The notes under the pieces: model-generated
What the model saw: the letters and a program-made list of their open reading frames with translations, nothing else
What the model was told of the DNA's origin: nothing
The model's database searches: none
In this document: one piece after another, positions 33,170-43,074 of the stretch
How the letters are laid out: each line of letters opens with the position of its first letter
Numbering within the stretch: position 1 is the stretch's first letter
Assembly: GCA_025361565.1 (NCBI GenBank)
Contig: JANYKN010000188.1
Location: forward strand, 19,463 to 83,462
Source: Bacteroidota bacterium
GTDB lineage: Bacteria; Bacteroidota; Bacteroidia; Bacteroidales; NBLH01
DNA: 64,000 bases
Direction of reading: 5' to 3'
Translations under genes and position numbers: made by a program

Positions 33170-33988
33170 TTATTTAAATGTCGTGGCGTTATTGTTTGTT
33201 GTGTTTTTAGTAATTTCATTAAATATGTAAAAATTAGTTGAACCATCAGGTTTACGGCCATAAGATTGAGTGGCTAAAGTAGTTGCAGCATAAACAAAAT
33301 TATCGATAATGTCGCCTCCTGAATTTTCGAGCCAAATTTCCTCACCTGATTTACTTAAACCGAAATTACCCGAAATTGCCGGATCATCTACAACAATAGT
33401 AAAAAAACCTTGAGCAGTTATAATTGTTCCGTCAGGTATTCTCAATTTCAAACTGGGATTGGCCTGGCCACCACTATCATAAAGTTTATAACCTCCAATA
33501 TTTACATCGCTATTTGACGTATTATAAAGTTCAATCCAATCGAAATCCGGAGTAAGACCCCATGACCAGACCTCATTCATGAAAATATAATTGGCTGTAG
33601 GAGCAACAGTATAAGTAGCTGGAGCTACTGAACCAGTTTCTGGTGCAAAAGCAACCAGGCCTGACAGATTAAGTGCTTCAACATAATACGACACAACACT
33701 TCCGGTGGCTTGTGCAGGAATTACTGCGCTATAATTATCGCCGTTTGGTGTCATGTTTACTACGGTATAATTGCCACTTCCAACAGAATAATAAAGTTTT
33801 ACAGTTGAAATGCCCTTTGCATCTGTTGCTGTTACAGTTATGGTAACTACTGTTGACGAGATTGGAGAAGTTGGGATCATGATTAGGTTTGTAATAACCG
33901 GGGGCTGATTGGTTGCATTATCTTTTTTACAACCGGCAAAAAACAAGGCTGTACTTACAATGAATATTAGTAAAATATTTTTCATCAT
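33170..33988 (-). CDS. Lipoprotein with lamin-tail domain
   Basis: 272 residues. Lipoprotein signal with lipobox FAGC (Cys about 20). Then a beta-sandwich segment typical of Ig-like repeats (PVITNLIMIPTSPISSTVVTITVTATDAKGISTVKLYYSV). The C-terminal part (about 135-255) matches the lamin tail domain: IFMNEVWSWGLTPDFDWIELYNTSNSDVNIGGYKLYDSGG...LRIPDGTIITAQGFFTIVVDD. Probably surface-attached; lamin-tail proteins in Bacteroidota often accompany extracellular nucleases or calcium-binding proteins. Its stop lies 12 nt from the MITE. Confidence 0.82.
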   Translation of the reverse strand: MMKNILLIFIVSTALFFAGCKKDNATNQPPVITNLIMIPTSPISSTVVTITVTATDAKGISTVKLYYSVGSGNYTVVNMTPNGDNYSAVIPAQATGSVVSYYVEALNLSGLVAFAPETGSVAPATYTVAPTANYIFMNEVWSWGLTPDFDWIELYNTSNSDVNIGGYKLYDSGGQANPSLKLRIPDGTIITAQGFFTIVVDDPAISGNFGLSKSGEEIWLENSGGDIIDNFVYAATTLATQSYGRKPDGSTNFYIFNEITKNTTNNNATTFK

Positions 33989-34107
33989 TCAAAATTAAAA
34001 GGTTAAAATAAATGTAAAATAAGTCAAATTTATTCTATAGAACTGAATTAATCTAATTATTTTTGAATTCGTTCATTTTTTTTGCGTATTCCTTAATTAA
34101 TAATAAT

Positions 34108-34476
34108 ATGAATAAATATTTAATCAAGTTTGTAGTTTTTACTATCACAATATTAACTGCCAACTTACTAAGCGATTATGCAGGAAATTTTTTAACTTCC
34201 TTTAAATCACATTACAAACCTTTGGTTTTTACGATAATTGGAATGGCTACTATTACAATAATTTTTTACCCTTTGTTTGAATATCTTGATAAATGGATAA
34301 ACAAATTAACCAAGAAAGCGATTAGTAAAAGCAAATCATTTACAGGTCAATATGTTGGACTTTTATTGTTTTTTTTAGTTTCAATGATAGTTTTAATATA
34401 TTTTTATGTAAAAATGTGGTATGGAATCAATATTTTTCAATATTTGTTTAAAGGCAATTTTCTAAATCTCTTCTAA
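34108..34476 (+). CDS. Small three-span membrane protein, unknown
   Basis: 122 residues from ATG 34108; an upstream TTG at 34063 would add 15 codons. Three hydrophobic segments: about 4-22, 37-58 and 85-108, with a basic loop (KWINKLTKKAISKSKS) between the second and third. Not recognised. Same strand as the next small membrane protein, 76 nt downstream, so they may be cotranscribed. Confidence 0.6.
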   Translation: MNKYLIKFVVFTITILTANLLSDYAGNFLTSFKSHYKPLVFTIIGMATITIIFYPLFEYLDKWINKLTKKAISKSKSFTGQYVGLLLFFLVSMIVLIYFYVKMWYGINIFQYLFKGNFLNLF

Positions 34477-34552
34477 GTTCAAATTTCTTATTTTTAAAAA
34501 GTTCAAATCATTTATAATTGAATTTAACTTTCAAACTAAAATCACTTTTAAT

Positions 34553-34936
34553 ATGGGCTATGTTCATAATTTATTGCTTTCGTTAGATCAACTTGCAAAT
34601 ACAATCTGTGGTGGAAATCCGGACAACACCATTTCGGCAAGAGTTGGCTATTTTTCGCTGGTAAACAGAAATTCCAGCAAATTCTATTGGAAATCGATCG
34701 AATCTATTATCAATTTCACCTATTGGCCGGTTGATGGACCAAATCATTGCCAGCAGGCATTTGAAGCCGATCCCGAAGAAATTTTCAACGACAATAATGG
34801 AGATTTCTTCCGTGTGATTATGACATTGATAATCATTTGTGTATGTATTCCGGTAATTGTCATTTTGTATACAGGATATTTCATTGGAAGATTGTTCGGA
34901 ATTAAGAAGAAAAAAATAGAGATTAGGGTAAATTAG
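34553..34936 (+). CDS. Small membrane protein resembling a phage-type 'PDNTISAR' family
   Basis: 127 residues. The N-terminal half (LLLSLDQLANTICGGNPDNTISARVGYFSL, then FYWKSIESIINFTYWPVDGPNHCQQAF) recalls, from memory, small conserved proteins of many phages and prophages with the pattern Asp-Q...NT..GG.PD.T.SAR and a later HC..A. A C-terminal membrane segment (VIMTLIIICVCIPVIVILYTGYF) and a basic tail follow, which I do not associate with those phage proteins. No other phage gene is near. Function unknown. Confidence 0.55.
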   Translation: MGYVHNLLLSLDQLANTICGGNPDNTISARVGYFSLVNRNSSKFYWKSIESIINFTYWPVDGPNHCQQAFEADPEEIFNDNNGDFFRVIMTLIIICVCIPVIVILYTGYFIGRLFGIKKKKIEIRVN

Positions 34937-35095
34937 AATATCTCCAAAATTAAAAATAATTCACCCTTCACTAGCAAAGGAAGGATCAGCAACTTGAAAA
35001 GGCTTTTGGGGAATTGATGAATGAGGTGAAATAATTATAATAAATTTAGGGTGAATTTTTATAAAACTCACCCCTGAAAGATTGATCAAAGAAAT

Positions 35096-36697
35096 TTAGA
35101 ACCCATTCAATTTCATAGTGACAGTTGGAATTAGCAAAAGCCAGGCTACAATTCCAATAAAAATCAAAAAAGGGATAATCCATTTTACCCATTTCCCGTA
35201 TGGAATTTTTGCTATTCCCAACACTCCGATAAGTACACCAGAAGTTGGCGCAATCATATCGGTAATACCTGCACCAAACTGAAATGCAGTAATTGTTGCC
35301 TGGCGCGACAAACCAATGATATCGGAAAACTGAGCCATTATTGGTATAGTCAAAGCAGCTTTTGCCGAACCCGATGTAATAACTAAATTAAGCATAGACT
35401 GAAATGCATACATAATAGTAACAGCATCCATTTGCCCTGTGCCCTTTAAGGAATTTGAAAGCGAATATAGAATTGAATCTATAATTTGACCATCGTTTAA
35501 AATGGCAATAATACCACCTGCAAAACCAACCACCAAAGCTGCCGAAACAATGTCCTTAACGCCTTCAATAAAAAGTTTTGTAATCTGGCTCGAATTTTTT
35601 CCAGCCGCAAACCCAGATATCACGCCCATTGCAAAAAACAAAGCGGCAATTTCCATAATGTACCAATCGTAAGCTAACACCCCTACGATTAAATAAAAAA
35701 TTGTAAAAGCAAGTACATTTAGTATATAAAAATGTAACGCTTTTCGTAATGTGATTAAACTGGTAACAGCATATAATCCGGCAAGAATTGGCATGATAGG
35801 TCCGGTAACAGTTGTTAGTCCAACTTTCATATTGGTTGATGGAAATTTGACTGCATAAATCACCAAGACAATAAAGAGTATACCCGCAACAATCCAAGCT
35901 GATTTTGGAGTCGTATTTTTTACTTGTTCCACTTCGGCGACTCCCCTGTCGCGCCAATAGGAATCTTCTTCATACATAATTGATTTTTTGGGATTCTTTT
36001 TAACTCTTGCAGCATACCACAGAATAAAAGCAATTGCTAAAATGGTTAATATAATCCAACATACTATACGGTACTCAATCCCTGAAAACAACGGAACACT
36101 GGCCAATCCCTGCGCTATACCAATTGTAAATGGATTTAGAATTGCTCCAGCAAAACCGATATGAGCTGCAAAATAGCACAAACCAATTCCAACAAGAGAG
36201 TCGTAACCCATTGAAATTGACAACTGTACAAAAATAATAGTGAAGGCTAATGTTTCTTCGCTCATTCCAAAAATTGCCCCAAAGGCACTAAATATTAACA
36301 TAATAAAGGTTATAATAATATTATTTACCCCTAAAAGCCGAATGGGTTTCAATTTTTCAAACCTTTTTGTAAAACCAAGAAAAGAAAGAATTCCAATGTC
36401 AATGGCACGGGTATCGTTCATTATCCAAAAAGCGCCACCAATCATAAGTACAAAAACAATGATGTGCGACATATTTACGAATCCTTTATAAAATGCTGAA
36501 AAAATTTGCCATGTTTGAGGCTGACTATCAGTATATTGAAAAGTGCCATTAACAATAACGGTGCGCTCAACACCGTTCACTTTTACAGTTTCTCTTTCAT
36601 ATTTTCCACCAGGAACTATCCATGTTAAAATTGCCGCTATAATAACAATTGAAAATACAATAACTATATTGTGTGGAATCTTTAAATTCTTTAGCAT
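35096..36697 (-). CDS. YfcC/DcuC-family membrane carrier
   Basis: 533 residues, about 12-13 membrane segments. The start IPHNIVIVFSIVIIAAILTWIVPGGKYER, MIGGAFWIMNDTRAID and the C-terminal QFGAGITDMIAPTSGVLIGVLGIAKIPYGKWVKW are typical of the YfcC branch of the C4-dicarboxylate anaerobic carrier superfamily. Members have been annotated as basic amino acid antiporters or dicarboxylate carriers; the substrate cannot be read here. It stands alone, divergent from the operon at 37101. Confidence 0.87.
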   Translation of the reverse strand: MLKNLKIPHNIVIVFSIVIIAAILTWIVPGGKYERETVKVNGVERTVIVNGTFQYTDSQPQTWQIFSAFYKGFVNMSHIIVFVLMIGGAFWIMNDTRAIDIGILSFLGFTKRFEKLKPIRLLGVNNIIITFIMLIFSAFGAIFGMSEETLAFTIIFVQLSISMGYDSLVGIGLCYFAAHIGFAGAILNPFTIGIAQGLASVPLFSGIEYRIVCWIILTILAIAFILWYAARVKKNPKKSIMYEEDSYWRDRGVAEVEQVKNTTPKSAWIVAGILFIVLVIYAVKFPSTNMKVGLTTVTGPIMPILAGLYAVTSLITLRKALHFYILNVLAFTIFYLIVGVLAYDWYIMEIAALFFAMGVISGFAAGKNSSQITKLFIEGVKDIVSAALVVGFAGGIIAILNDGQIIDSILYSLSNSLKGTGQMDAVTIMYAFQSMLNLVITSGSAKAALTIPIMAQFSDIIGLSRQATITAFQFGAGITDMIAPTSGVLIGVLGIAKIPYGKWVKWIIPFLIFIGIVAWLLLIPTVTMKLNGF

Positions 36698-37065
36698 AAT
36701 GAAGGATATTTAAAATAAAAAATATGTGTAAAAATAAGGATTTTAATGAAATAAATGCCAATGGATAGAAGGTTTACCTGAGTTTTACCAAACTATACTG
36801 CAAATGCTAATGATACTCTCTGGTTTAATGACATAATCTTTTTATCTACAATTAGATACAAGAGAGTATAAATAATATTTTAAACTATTTTTAGTATATC
36901 TATCGAAAATTTAACCAATTTAATAACTTCCTTCTAAAATATACATTTACACATAATACTGGTAATACCTATAACCTATATAAAAAATAATAAAAACAAA
37001 TCGAAAAGTAAAATGCATTTCCAATTTATTGGTCAAATTGCAAGTACTGATTACATCCGTTTAAT

Positions 37066-37073
37066 TATATTTG
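37066..37073 (+). promoter_or_regulatory. -7 promoter element of the 37101 operon
   Basis: TATATTTG matches TAnnTTTG, 27 nt before ATG 37101. This rules out the alternative TTG start at 37071, which lies within the element. The rest of the 370-nt gap from 36698 is A/T-rich without other visible features. Confidence 0.6.
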
Positions 37074-37100
37074 CGAAATTTTGTTTTATTCCATGTGCTA

Positions 37101-37778
37101 ATGAAATTGTCGAAATTAAAATTAATTGTATCTTTTTGTGGTATCGTAACTTTAACATCATGTTTTGAAATTATAGAAGAAGTAAACCTGAACGATGATG
37201 GTTCTGGTTCATTTTGCTATACCATCAATTTGAGTCAGAGTAAGTTAAATCTCAACTCCATGTTTTTGCTCGATAGCATTAATGGCAGGCCAATGCCAAA
37301 AAAGGAAAATCTTCAAGCATCACTTGATAAAGTTGAAAAAGCACTTATCGAAGACAAGGAAATTTCGAACGTACTTATCAAAAAAAACTGGGAAGATTAT
37401 ATTTTTTCAGTTAGTGGAAATTTTGTTAATGTAGAGGCCCTGAATAAGGCCATTAACAAAATCAATACATTGTTTAATCAGAATGAAAAGTACAATCCTG
37501 TTATTCAGGATAATTATAGGTTTGCAGATAAAATATTTACCAGATTATATACTTATAATTTGATTAATGAATACAATTCAATGCCCGAAAAGGACAAAGC
37601 TATTTTTAATAATGCCAAATATACAACCATATACCGATTCCTTAATCCTATTGGAAACTATTCGAACCACGATGCCATGAAATCGAAAAACGGAAAAGCT
37701 ATCATGCTAAAAGTGGATGTTAAAGATTTATTGACCAATAATAAAACCTTAAAAAACAGTATTAATTTAAAACAATAA
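37101..37778 (+). CDS. Lipoprotein, first gene of a three-gene operon
   Basis: 225 residues from ATG 37101, with a lipoprotein signal ending LTSC (Cys about 21). The mature part starts FEIIEEVNLNDDGSGSFCYTINLSQSK, a pattern seen in Bacteroidota lipoproteins with a DGSG turn and beta-strands (comparable to translocation- or folding-associated lipoproteins of unknown role), followed by mixed helix. Function not recognised. It is 12 nt upstream of the next gene, so it is cotranscribed with two larger secreted/membrane proteins. Confidence 0.7.
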   Translation: MKLSKLKLIVSFCGIVTLTSCFEIIEEVNLNDDGSGSFCYTINLSQSKLNLNSMFLLDSINGRPMPKKENLQASLDKVEKALIEDKEISNVLIKKNWEDYIFSVSGNFVNVEALNKAINKINTLFNQNEKYNPVIQDNYRFADKIFTRLYTYNLINEYNSMPEKDKAIFNNAKYTTIYRFLNPIGNYSNHDAMKSKNGKAIMLKVDVKDLLTNNKTLKNSINLKQ

Positions 37779-37790
37779 AGAACCAAGCTT

Positions 37791-39779
37791 ATGAAATCAC
37801 TCAAACTATTTATTTACTTATTTGCCATGTTTATAGAGATATCTGCCGGCCATGCTCAGGATATCATAAACCTTATTCCTAATCAAACTACTTTTGTTGG
37901 AGTTTTAAATATGAGCCAAATAAACACAAAGGCAAAATTTGACGAGTTAATTAAACTTCCTCTTTTTGATAAAATTGACAATGAAATTGGAAAAAATCTG
38001 TTCAATGATTATACAAGTGAGGATAAAACCAGTTATCTGGATTTACAACAACATGGTATTAGCAAAACCGGCAAAACATATTTCTATGTAAATAATTCAG
38101 GCAATTTATACTATGGAGCACTGGTATTTGCGATAGAAGACCAGGCAAAATTTGCACATTTTGCTGAATTATTAAACGGAACTTCTGATAGCCTGCAAAT
38201 AATAACTGCCGATACATATAAATACATAAAAAAGAATAAAATTACAATTGTATGGAATTCAAAGTCAGCGGCTATTTTTGGAGCTTCCGTTTTGCCTTCC
38301 TTCAAAGATTCTGTAAAAAATAGTATTCTATATCCACCGGCAAATTATATTGCAGACACCACAGTTTCTGTAACGACAGATCAACCCATCAACGATGAAG
38401 TTGTTAATGACCAAACTTCAACCGAAACACCCGATTATAATGAAAATAATACCAATGAATATCCAGTTGAGGATACAACCAGTGCATATAACTATTATAA
38501 TGATTATGCAGTTACAGATTCTACAAATGCATATGATTATAACACCAATTACACTGACCCATACAACGATGCTTATGTTAAATCAAATGCAATCTGTGAT
38601 AGCATCGAAAATGCATGGTGCATAGCAAATGCAGGCATTATTTTACAAGATAAAGGAACGAACTCATTGGCAGCCAACACAGAATTTTCGGAATATCTAA
38701 AAAGCAGCCCAGATGCGGCATTGATGTTTGATTATGGGCAATTTATCGATATGTCAACGAATTCTATCTCACAGTATGGAATGTATAGCCTGAGCAGTAT
38801 ACCTCTTGAATATATAAAAGGCTTTTACAAAGGTTTGAAAATGTATGCCAAAGTAGAACTTAATAGTGATGATGTCAGGTTTGCAATGGACATGAAACAT
38901 ACCGATAAGATAAATGAAATTTACAAAGAAGTAAAGAAAACCAAAATTTCGAAAAACTTCCTCAAATACATGGATAAAGATTTGATGGGATATTATGCGG
39001 TGGGTATTGATATTGAAGGATTGGCCAAAGGTTTTGGCAGTACACTTAAAAAGGTATATCCTGAAGTTCCAAAATATGGAAAAATTGCAAGTTCTGCAAT
39101 GGATGTGCTTGATATTATAATTGACGAACAAGCTATTTACAAAGTATTTACAGGTGATATGGTTTTCGCAGTAAACGGAGTTAAACCTGTTGAAGTAATT
39201 CATAAAACTTACGATTACGATGAAAACTATAATATGACTGAGCGAATGGACACTTCCATGCAAATGCAGCCCGAAATATTGCTAATGCTTGGTGTTGGTA
39301 ATGTTGCAGATGTGACCAAAATATTGAAATTGCTTATTAGCTTGGACGCATTAAAACAAGAGGGCGATTTATACGAACTGTCATATCGGAATTCTGATTT
39401 ACCAGTTTATTTGAAAATTCAGGATGATATTTTATTTATCAGCAATAACAAAAATTTTGTCGAAAAACCTGAAATTTTGGCTAAGGATAAGCTATTAGGC
39501 AAAGAACATACTAAAATGTTTAACGAAAACAGTTATATTGCTTATGCAAACACCTCAAAAATTGCCCAATATTTTGCAAAACAAGGCAAGTCGGAAGACG
39601 ACAAAATATTGACAGAAGCAGCTGAATTGTTTTCCAGTATAAAAATGCTAGGTAAGAGTAAAAACGGTTATTCGAGCGCCAGCTGCGTATTCGAACTTTC
39701 AAAAACTGATGACAACTCCTTGGTTGATATTTTAAAATTTATAAACAATTTATATATTGCAAAAGGTAAAAAACTTTGA
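37791..39779 (+). CDS. Large secreted protein, DUF4836-like
   Basis: 662 residues with a signal peptide (cleaved after GHAQ, about 23). The mature start IINLIPNQTTFVGVLNMSQINTKAKFDELIKLPLFDKI resembles DUF4836-type proteins, which begin with an 'IP..A..v..ld...l..K' pattern; this is a weak recognition. A Tyr/Asn/Thr/Asp-rich low-complexity stretch lies at about 190-265 (TSTETPDYNENNTNEYP...), probably a flexible linker. Two similar halves seem to flank it. The next protein shares the IPNQAT entry motif, so the two are likely paralogues. TGA stop overlaps the next start. Confidence 0.65.
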   Translation: MKSLKLFIYLFAMFIEISAGHAQDIINLIPNQTTFVGVLNMSQINTKAKFDELIKLPLFDKIDNEIGKNLFNDYTSEDKTSYLDLQQHGISKTGKTYFYVNNSGNLYYGALVFAIEDQAKFAHFAELLNGTSDSLQIITADTYKYIKKNKITIVWNSKSAAIFGASVLPSFKDSVKNSILYPPANYIADTTVSVTTDQPINDEVVNDQTSTETPDYNENNTNEYPVEDTTSAYNYYNDYAVTDSTNAYDYNTNYTDPYNDAYVKSNAICDSIENAWCIANAGIILQDKGTNSLAANTEFSEYLKSSPDAALMFDYGQFIDMSTNSISQYGMYSLSSIPLEYIKGFYKGLKMYAKVELNSDDVRFAMDMKHTDKINEIYKEVKKTKISKNFLKYMDKDLMGYYAVGIDIEGLAKGFGSTLKKVYPEVPKYGKIASSAMDVLDIIIDEQAIYKVFTGDMVFAVNGVKPVEVIHKTYDYDENYNMTERMDTSMQMQPEILLMLGVGNVADVTKILKLLISLDALKQEGDLYELSYRNSDLPVYLKIQDDILFISNNKNFVEKPEILAKDKLLGKEHTKMFNENSYIAYANTSKIAQYFAKQGKSEDDKILTEAAELFSSIKMLGKSKNGYSSASCVFELSKTDDNSLVDILKFINNLYIAKGKKL

Positions 39780-41245
39780 TTAGAAAATTTATCATTATCG
39801 TAATTATTGCAGCAGTTTTAGCAGTATCTGCTGCAATATTTTTTTTCTTTTTCAAGAAGGGAGATGATGGCATTCTTTACAAAATACCAAATCAAGCTAC
39901 TTCTGTTTTAATCGTCGATGTTCCAAACTTGGGTAAAAAACTTTTTATTAATGATTTAGGAAAAGAGAATAAAAGCAGTGCTGAACTTGCTAAGTCAATC
40001 CCTGATTCACTGGCAGGCATAAATTGGAACAATAGCGGACTGAATTTTCTAGACAAACTTGTTCTTTTTACAATAGAAGATACAATTTCCAACACTGTTC
40101 ATATCCATTTTATTCTTCCAATCTCTGATGTAAAATTGTTTAAAATTTTTATTAACGAACTTGCAGGAAAATTTAAAAGTGTTATTGAAAAAAAAGAAGA
40201 TATCCATGTTGCTTATTACAAACCATTGGGTATTTTGCTCGCATGGAACAGCAATTATATTTCAGGAATGAAAACTTCCGAAAACAACGCAACGAACACA
40301 TATATTTTAAAAAAAATACTATCGACAAATAAAGAACAATCCATTATGTCGGATTTCAGTTTTGCCGAAAACCAGAGCAAAGACTACGATGCGCTTTTTT
40401 ATTCCAAACCCTATCACAACAACCCTTTTAAGAACCTTGAAATTTTAAATTCGAATATAGATTGCTTGACTTCAATTATCCATTTTAATAATGGTGTGCT
40501 GGAAATAAAAACGGAACTAAAAACAAAAAAAGAAAGTTTGCTCGATAAGATTTTCATTAGCAACAATAATGAATTTATCAGTTTGGCAAATACAGATAGT
40601 AGTTTGATTAATATTTTAATGAAAGTTGAACCCAATGCTTTTACACAGATTTACAACCAATATAAAGGAATAAATTTCACTGAAAGCAGTTTTCCATACC
40701 TCAAAGCATGGAATGGCAAACTCAGTTTCACGATGAATGGAATTAGAACTATTGAAAATGAATTTATTACGTACGAATTTGACGATAATTTCAATAAAAT
40801 AGAAACTAAGAAAATAAAAAAGGACAATATTTGGGATATCCAGGCTATTGCCGGTATTGACGAAATTAAATTTGATTCTCTGTTAAAACTAAATCCGCTC
40901 ACAAAAATAGGAAAAGACACTTTACTTTTTAAAGGTGCAAATTATGTTTTCAAAAAAACAGGCTCATGTTTCTTAACCTACAACCAAAAACTTGAAAGAC
41001 CAACTTGTAAAAATCTAACAAGCAACAACAACATTTTTATTGAAGTGGATTATCAAAAACTAATTCCATTGCTGGGAGAATTTGGAATAAAAATGGAAAA
41101 CAAATGGTTGAAAAATATTCCTTTATCTAAATTCAGTTTGACTTTGAACAATTCGGAAAAAACGATTCTGACCAGTAATTTTTATTTTAAAGATAAAAAT
41201 AAAAATTCGTTGTTTGCTATAGCAGAAGGTTTTGTCGAAAAGTGA
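39776..41245 (+). CDS. Membrane-anchored paralogue of the preceding protein
   Basis: 489 residues starting at TTG 39776, which overlaps the TGA stop of the previous gene (TTGA), indicating translational coupling. An N-terminal membrane anchor (IIIVIIAAVLAVSAAIFFFFF) is followed by YKIPNQATSVLIVDVPNLGKKLF, the same entry motif as in the upstream protein (IPNQTTFVGVLNMSQI). The remainder is beta/alpha mixed without known motifs, presumably periplasmic. Role unknown; with its partner it may form an envelope complex. Confidence 0.62.
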   Translation: MIRKFIIIVIIAAVLAVSAAIFFFFFKKGDDGILYKIPNQATSVLIVDVPNLGKKLFINDLGKENKSSAELAKSIPDSLAGINWNNSGLNFLDKLVLFTIEDTISNTVHIHFILPISDVKLFKIFINELAGKFKSVIEKKEDIHVAYYKPLGILLAWNSNYISGMKTSENNATNTYILKKILSTNKEQSIMSDFSFAENQSKDYDALFYSKPYHNNPFKNLEILNSNIDCLTSIIHFNNGVLEIKTELKTKKESLLDKIFISNNNEFISLANTDSSLINILMKVEPNAFTQIYNQYKGINFTESSFPYLKAWNGKLSFTMNGIRTIENEFITYEFDDNFNKIETKKIKKDNIWDIQAIAGIDEIKFDSLLKLNPLTKIGKDTLLFKGANYVFKKTGSCFLTYNQKLERPTCKNLTSNNNIFIEVDYQKLIPLLGEFGIKMENKWLKNIPLSKFSLTLNNSEKTILTSNFYFKDKNKNSLFAIAEGFVEK

Positions 41246-41315
41246 GGGTGGTTTGGATATTTTTCTATTGCTTTTTTTAAATTTTATACACAGAAATAAG
41301 TTAGATAAAAATTCG

Positions 41316-41323
41316 TACCTTTG
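41316..41323 (+). promoter_or_regulatory. -7 promoter element of the DUF4160 gene
   Basis: TACCTTTG matches TAnnTTTG, 14 nt before the ATG at 41338. Confidence 0.55.
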
Positions 41324-41337
41324 TTAAAAATAGAACA

Positions 41338-41598
41338 ATGCCTGAAATAAGTAGATTTTTTGGTATATTCATCACACTTAACTTTAATGATCACAATCCA
41401 CCGCATTTCCATGCAAGATATGGTGACTTTAACGGATCTTTTGAAATTCAAACAGGCGAAATGATTGAAGGAGATCTACCTAGAACTGCAAAAAAGCTTG
41501 TTCGAACGTGGGCTTCGCTGCATAGAATTGAATTAATGGAAAATTGGAATTTAATTAAACAAGGACAAAATCCAATAAACATAACACCTTTGGAATAA
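41338..41598 (+). CDS. DUF4160 family protein
   Basis: 86 residues. DUF4160 is recognised by PEISRFFGIFITLNFNDHNPPHFHARYGDF at the start (the D-HNPPHFH-A-Y motif) and the WASLHRIELMENW helix near the end. Its TAA overlaps the ATG of the DUF2442 gene by one base. DUF4160/DUF2442 pairs are common in bacteria and are suspected, not shown, to be toxin-antitoxin-like modules. Confidence 0.88.
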   Translation: MPEISRFFGIFITLNFNDHNPPHFHARYGDFNGSFEIQTGEMIEGDLPRTAKKLVRTWASLHRIELMENWNLIKQGQNPINITPLE

Positions 41599-41945
41599 TG
41601 AAACTGATCAAAATTATAAAAATACGCCACATTAAAGGCTACATTTTGGAACTGGAGTTCAGCGACAATTGTATTAAACAATTTGACTTTTCGCAACTTA
41701 TTACATTTGAGGGCATTGCAGGACAATTAGCCAATATTGACTATTTTAAAAATGTGGGTATTATAAATAATGGCAGAGCTTTTAGTTGGGAAAATGGTTA
41801 TGACTGTTGCGCTGATTGGGCAAGATATTTTGCCAAGGATTTGAGTAACGAGTGGAAAGATTACGATGACAATACCAATTTAAACCAACGGATGAAAATT
41901 ACCCAGAATAAAATGCAACAAACTAAAAATACAATTACTGTTTGA
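41598..41945 (+). CDS. DUF2442 family protein
   Basis: 115 residues. The first 80 residues form the DUF2442 domain (IKIIKIRHIKGYILELEFSDNCIKQFDFSQLI, FKNVGIINNGRAFSWENGYDCCADWAR). The tail is polar and helical, rich in Asn, Gln and Lys. It is translated in one unit with the DUF4160 gene (TAATG overlap). Domain often occurs as partner of DUF4160; function unproven. Confidence 0.85.
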   Translation: MKLIKIIKIRHIKGYILELEFSDNCIKQFDFSQLITFEGIAGQLANIDYFKNVGIINNGRAFSWENGYDCCADWARYFAKDLSNEWKDYDDNTNLNQRMKITQNKMQQTKNTITV

Positions 41946-42034
41946 AACTAACTTTAAAATATTTGTATAGAAAAAAACACAACTATAGGCAAAATTAAAA
42001 CAGTTTTTTTTTTACTTATTACCTTTTGCTTTAT

Positions 42035-43027
42035 TCATTCAACTTCTTTAAAAACCCTTTCACAAATCTCTACAATCCTATTTTCATCAATATCATTCAT
42101 GCACTTAAAATGCTTTTGGGGGCATTGGCTAAAACCTATTTTTGTACAAGGTCGACAATTAAGTCCTTTCACTTCAATGATTTCTGAACCTTTTCCACTC
42201 ATATAAGGATACATTCCAAATTCGGGAATGGTATTGCCCCAAACAGAAATGATTTGTTTTTTGAAAGCAGCAGCAATATGCATCAATCCAGTATCATGCG
42301 AAATGATTATTCTTGCTTGTTTTACCAAGGACGCGGATTGGTTTAAACTGAATTTTCCACAAGCATTGTAAATATTATCACCAATTGCATTTTTCACTTT
42401 TTCAGCAACAATTGAGTCGTTTTTATCGCCAAGTAGCATGACTGGATTATTCAATTTCCGGCAAATCGAAATTATTTTTTCGTCGGGTAATCGTTTCGTG
42501 GCATGTTGTGCACCAATGGCGAAAGCAATATAGTCGTTTCTAAAATTATCAGGCAATGTATTGATATCTACTTCATCCTTGGCCGGAATAAAAAAATCGA
42601 GGCCTTTGTTATCATTTTCATCAATATAAAACCTGATTGGTTCCATATATCGGTCAACAATGTGAATATTTGGTAATTTATTTTTTTTGAAATTGACCAT
42701 CAACCATTTTTCCCAATTCAGTTTATTAAACTTAAATGAAACATTGTGTAATTTTAATTTCACCCTCGAAGTTCGCATATTATTATGTAAATCAATCACA
42801 TAATGAAAATGTTCCTGACGAAGTTCATCAATTAATTCGCTAAATGATTTATCGAGTGTGTGTATTTTATCAATATAAGGATTTTGCTCAACTATTCCAA
42901 CGTATTGCTTTTTAGTCAGAAAATGAACTTCGGCTTCTTCACATTGTTGTTTAAGATTGCGAATTACTGGGGTTGTAAGCACAATATCACCAATAGAACT
43001 AAACCTGATAATTAGAAATTTAACCAC
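42035..43027 (-). CDS. Glycosyltransferase family 9 (heptosyltransferase-like)
   Basis: 330 residues, GT-B fold of family GT9, which adds heptose-type sugars during lipopolysaccharide core synthesis. The start KFLIIRFSSIGDIVLTTPVIRNLKQQ (donor-side motif SSIGDIVLTTP), the second-domain entry FAIGAQHATKRLP, and ISHDTGLMHIAAAFKKQIISVWGNT (the conserved D-TG-MH-A motif) are clear. A late cysteine pair (LNCRPCTKIGFSQCP) is common in Bacteroidota members. Cytosolic, membrane-associated. Acceptor not determinable. Confidence 0.9.
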   Translation of the reverse strand: MVKFLIIRFSSIGDIVLTTPVIRNLKQQCEEAEVHFLTKKQYVGIVEQNPYIDKIHTLDKSFSELIDELRQEHFHYVIDLHNNMRTSRVKLKLHNVSFKFNKLNWEKWLMVNFKKNKLPNIHIVDRYMEPIRFYIDENDNKGLDFFIPAKDEVDINTLPDNFRNDYIAFAIGAQHATKRLPDEKIISICRKLNNPVMLLGDKNDSIVAEKVKNAIGDNIYNACGKFSLNQSASLVKQARIIISHDTGLMHIAAAFKKQIISVWGNTIPEFGMYPYMSGKGSEIIEVKGLNCRPCTKIGFSQCPQKHFKCMNDIDENRIVEICERVFKEVE

Positions 43028-43074
43028 TTTTTTTAAGACAAAATAATAGTTTTCCTAGCACCACCGCAAATATA

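Noticed and set aside
38395..38625. Frame full of Met/Ile/Gln/His residues
   Set aside because: It is an out-of-frame reading of the Tyr/Asn/Thr-rich linker of the protein at 37791-39779.
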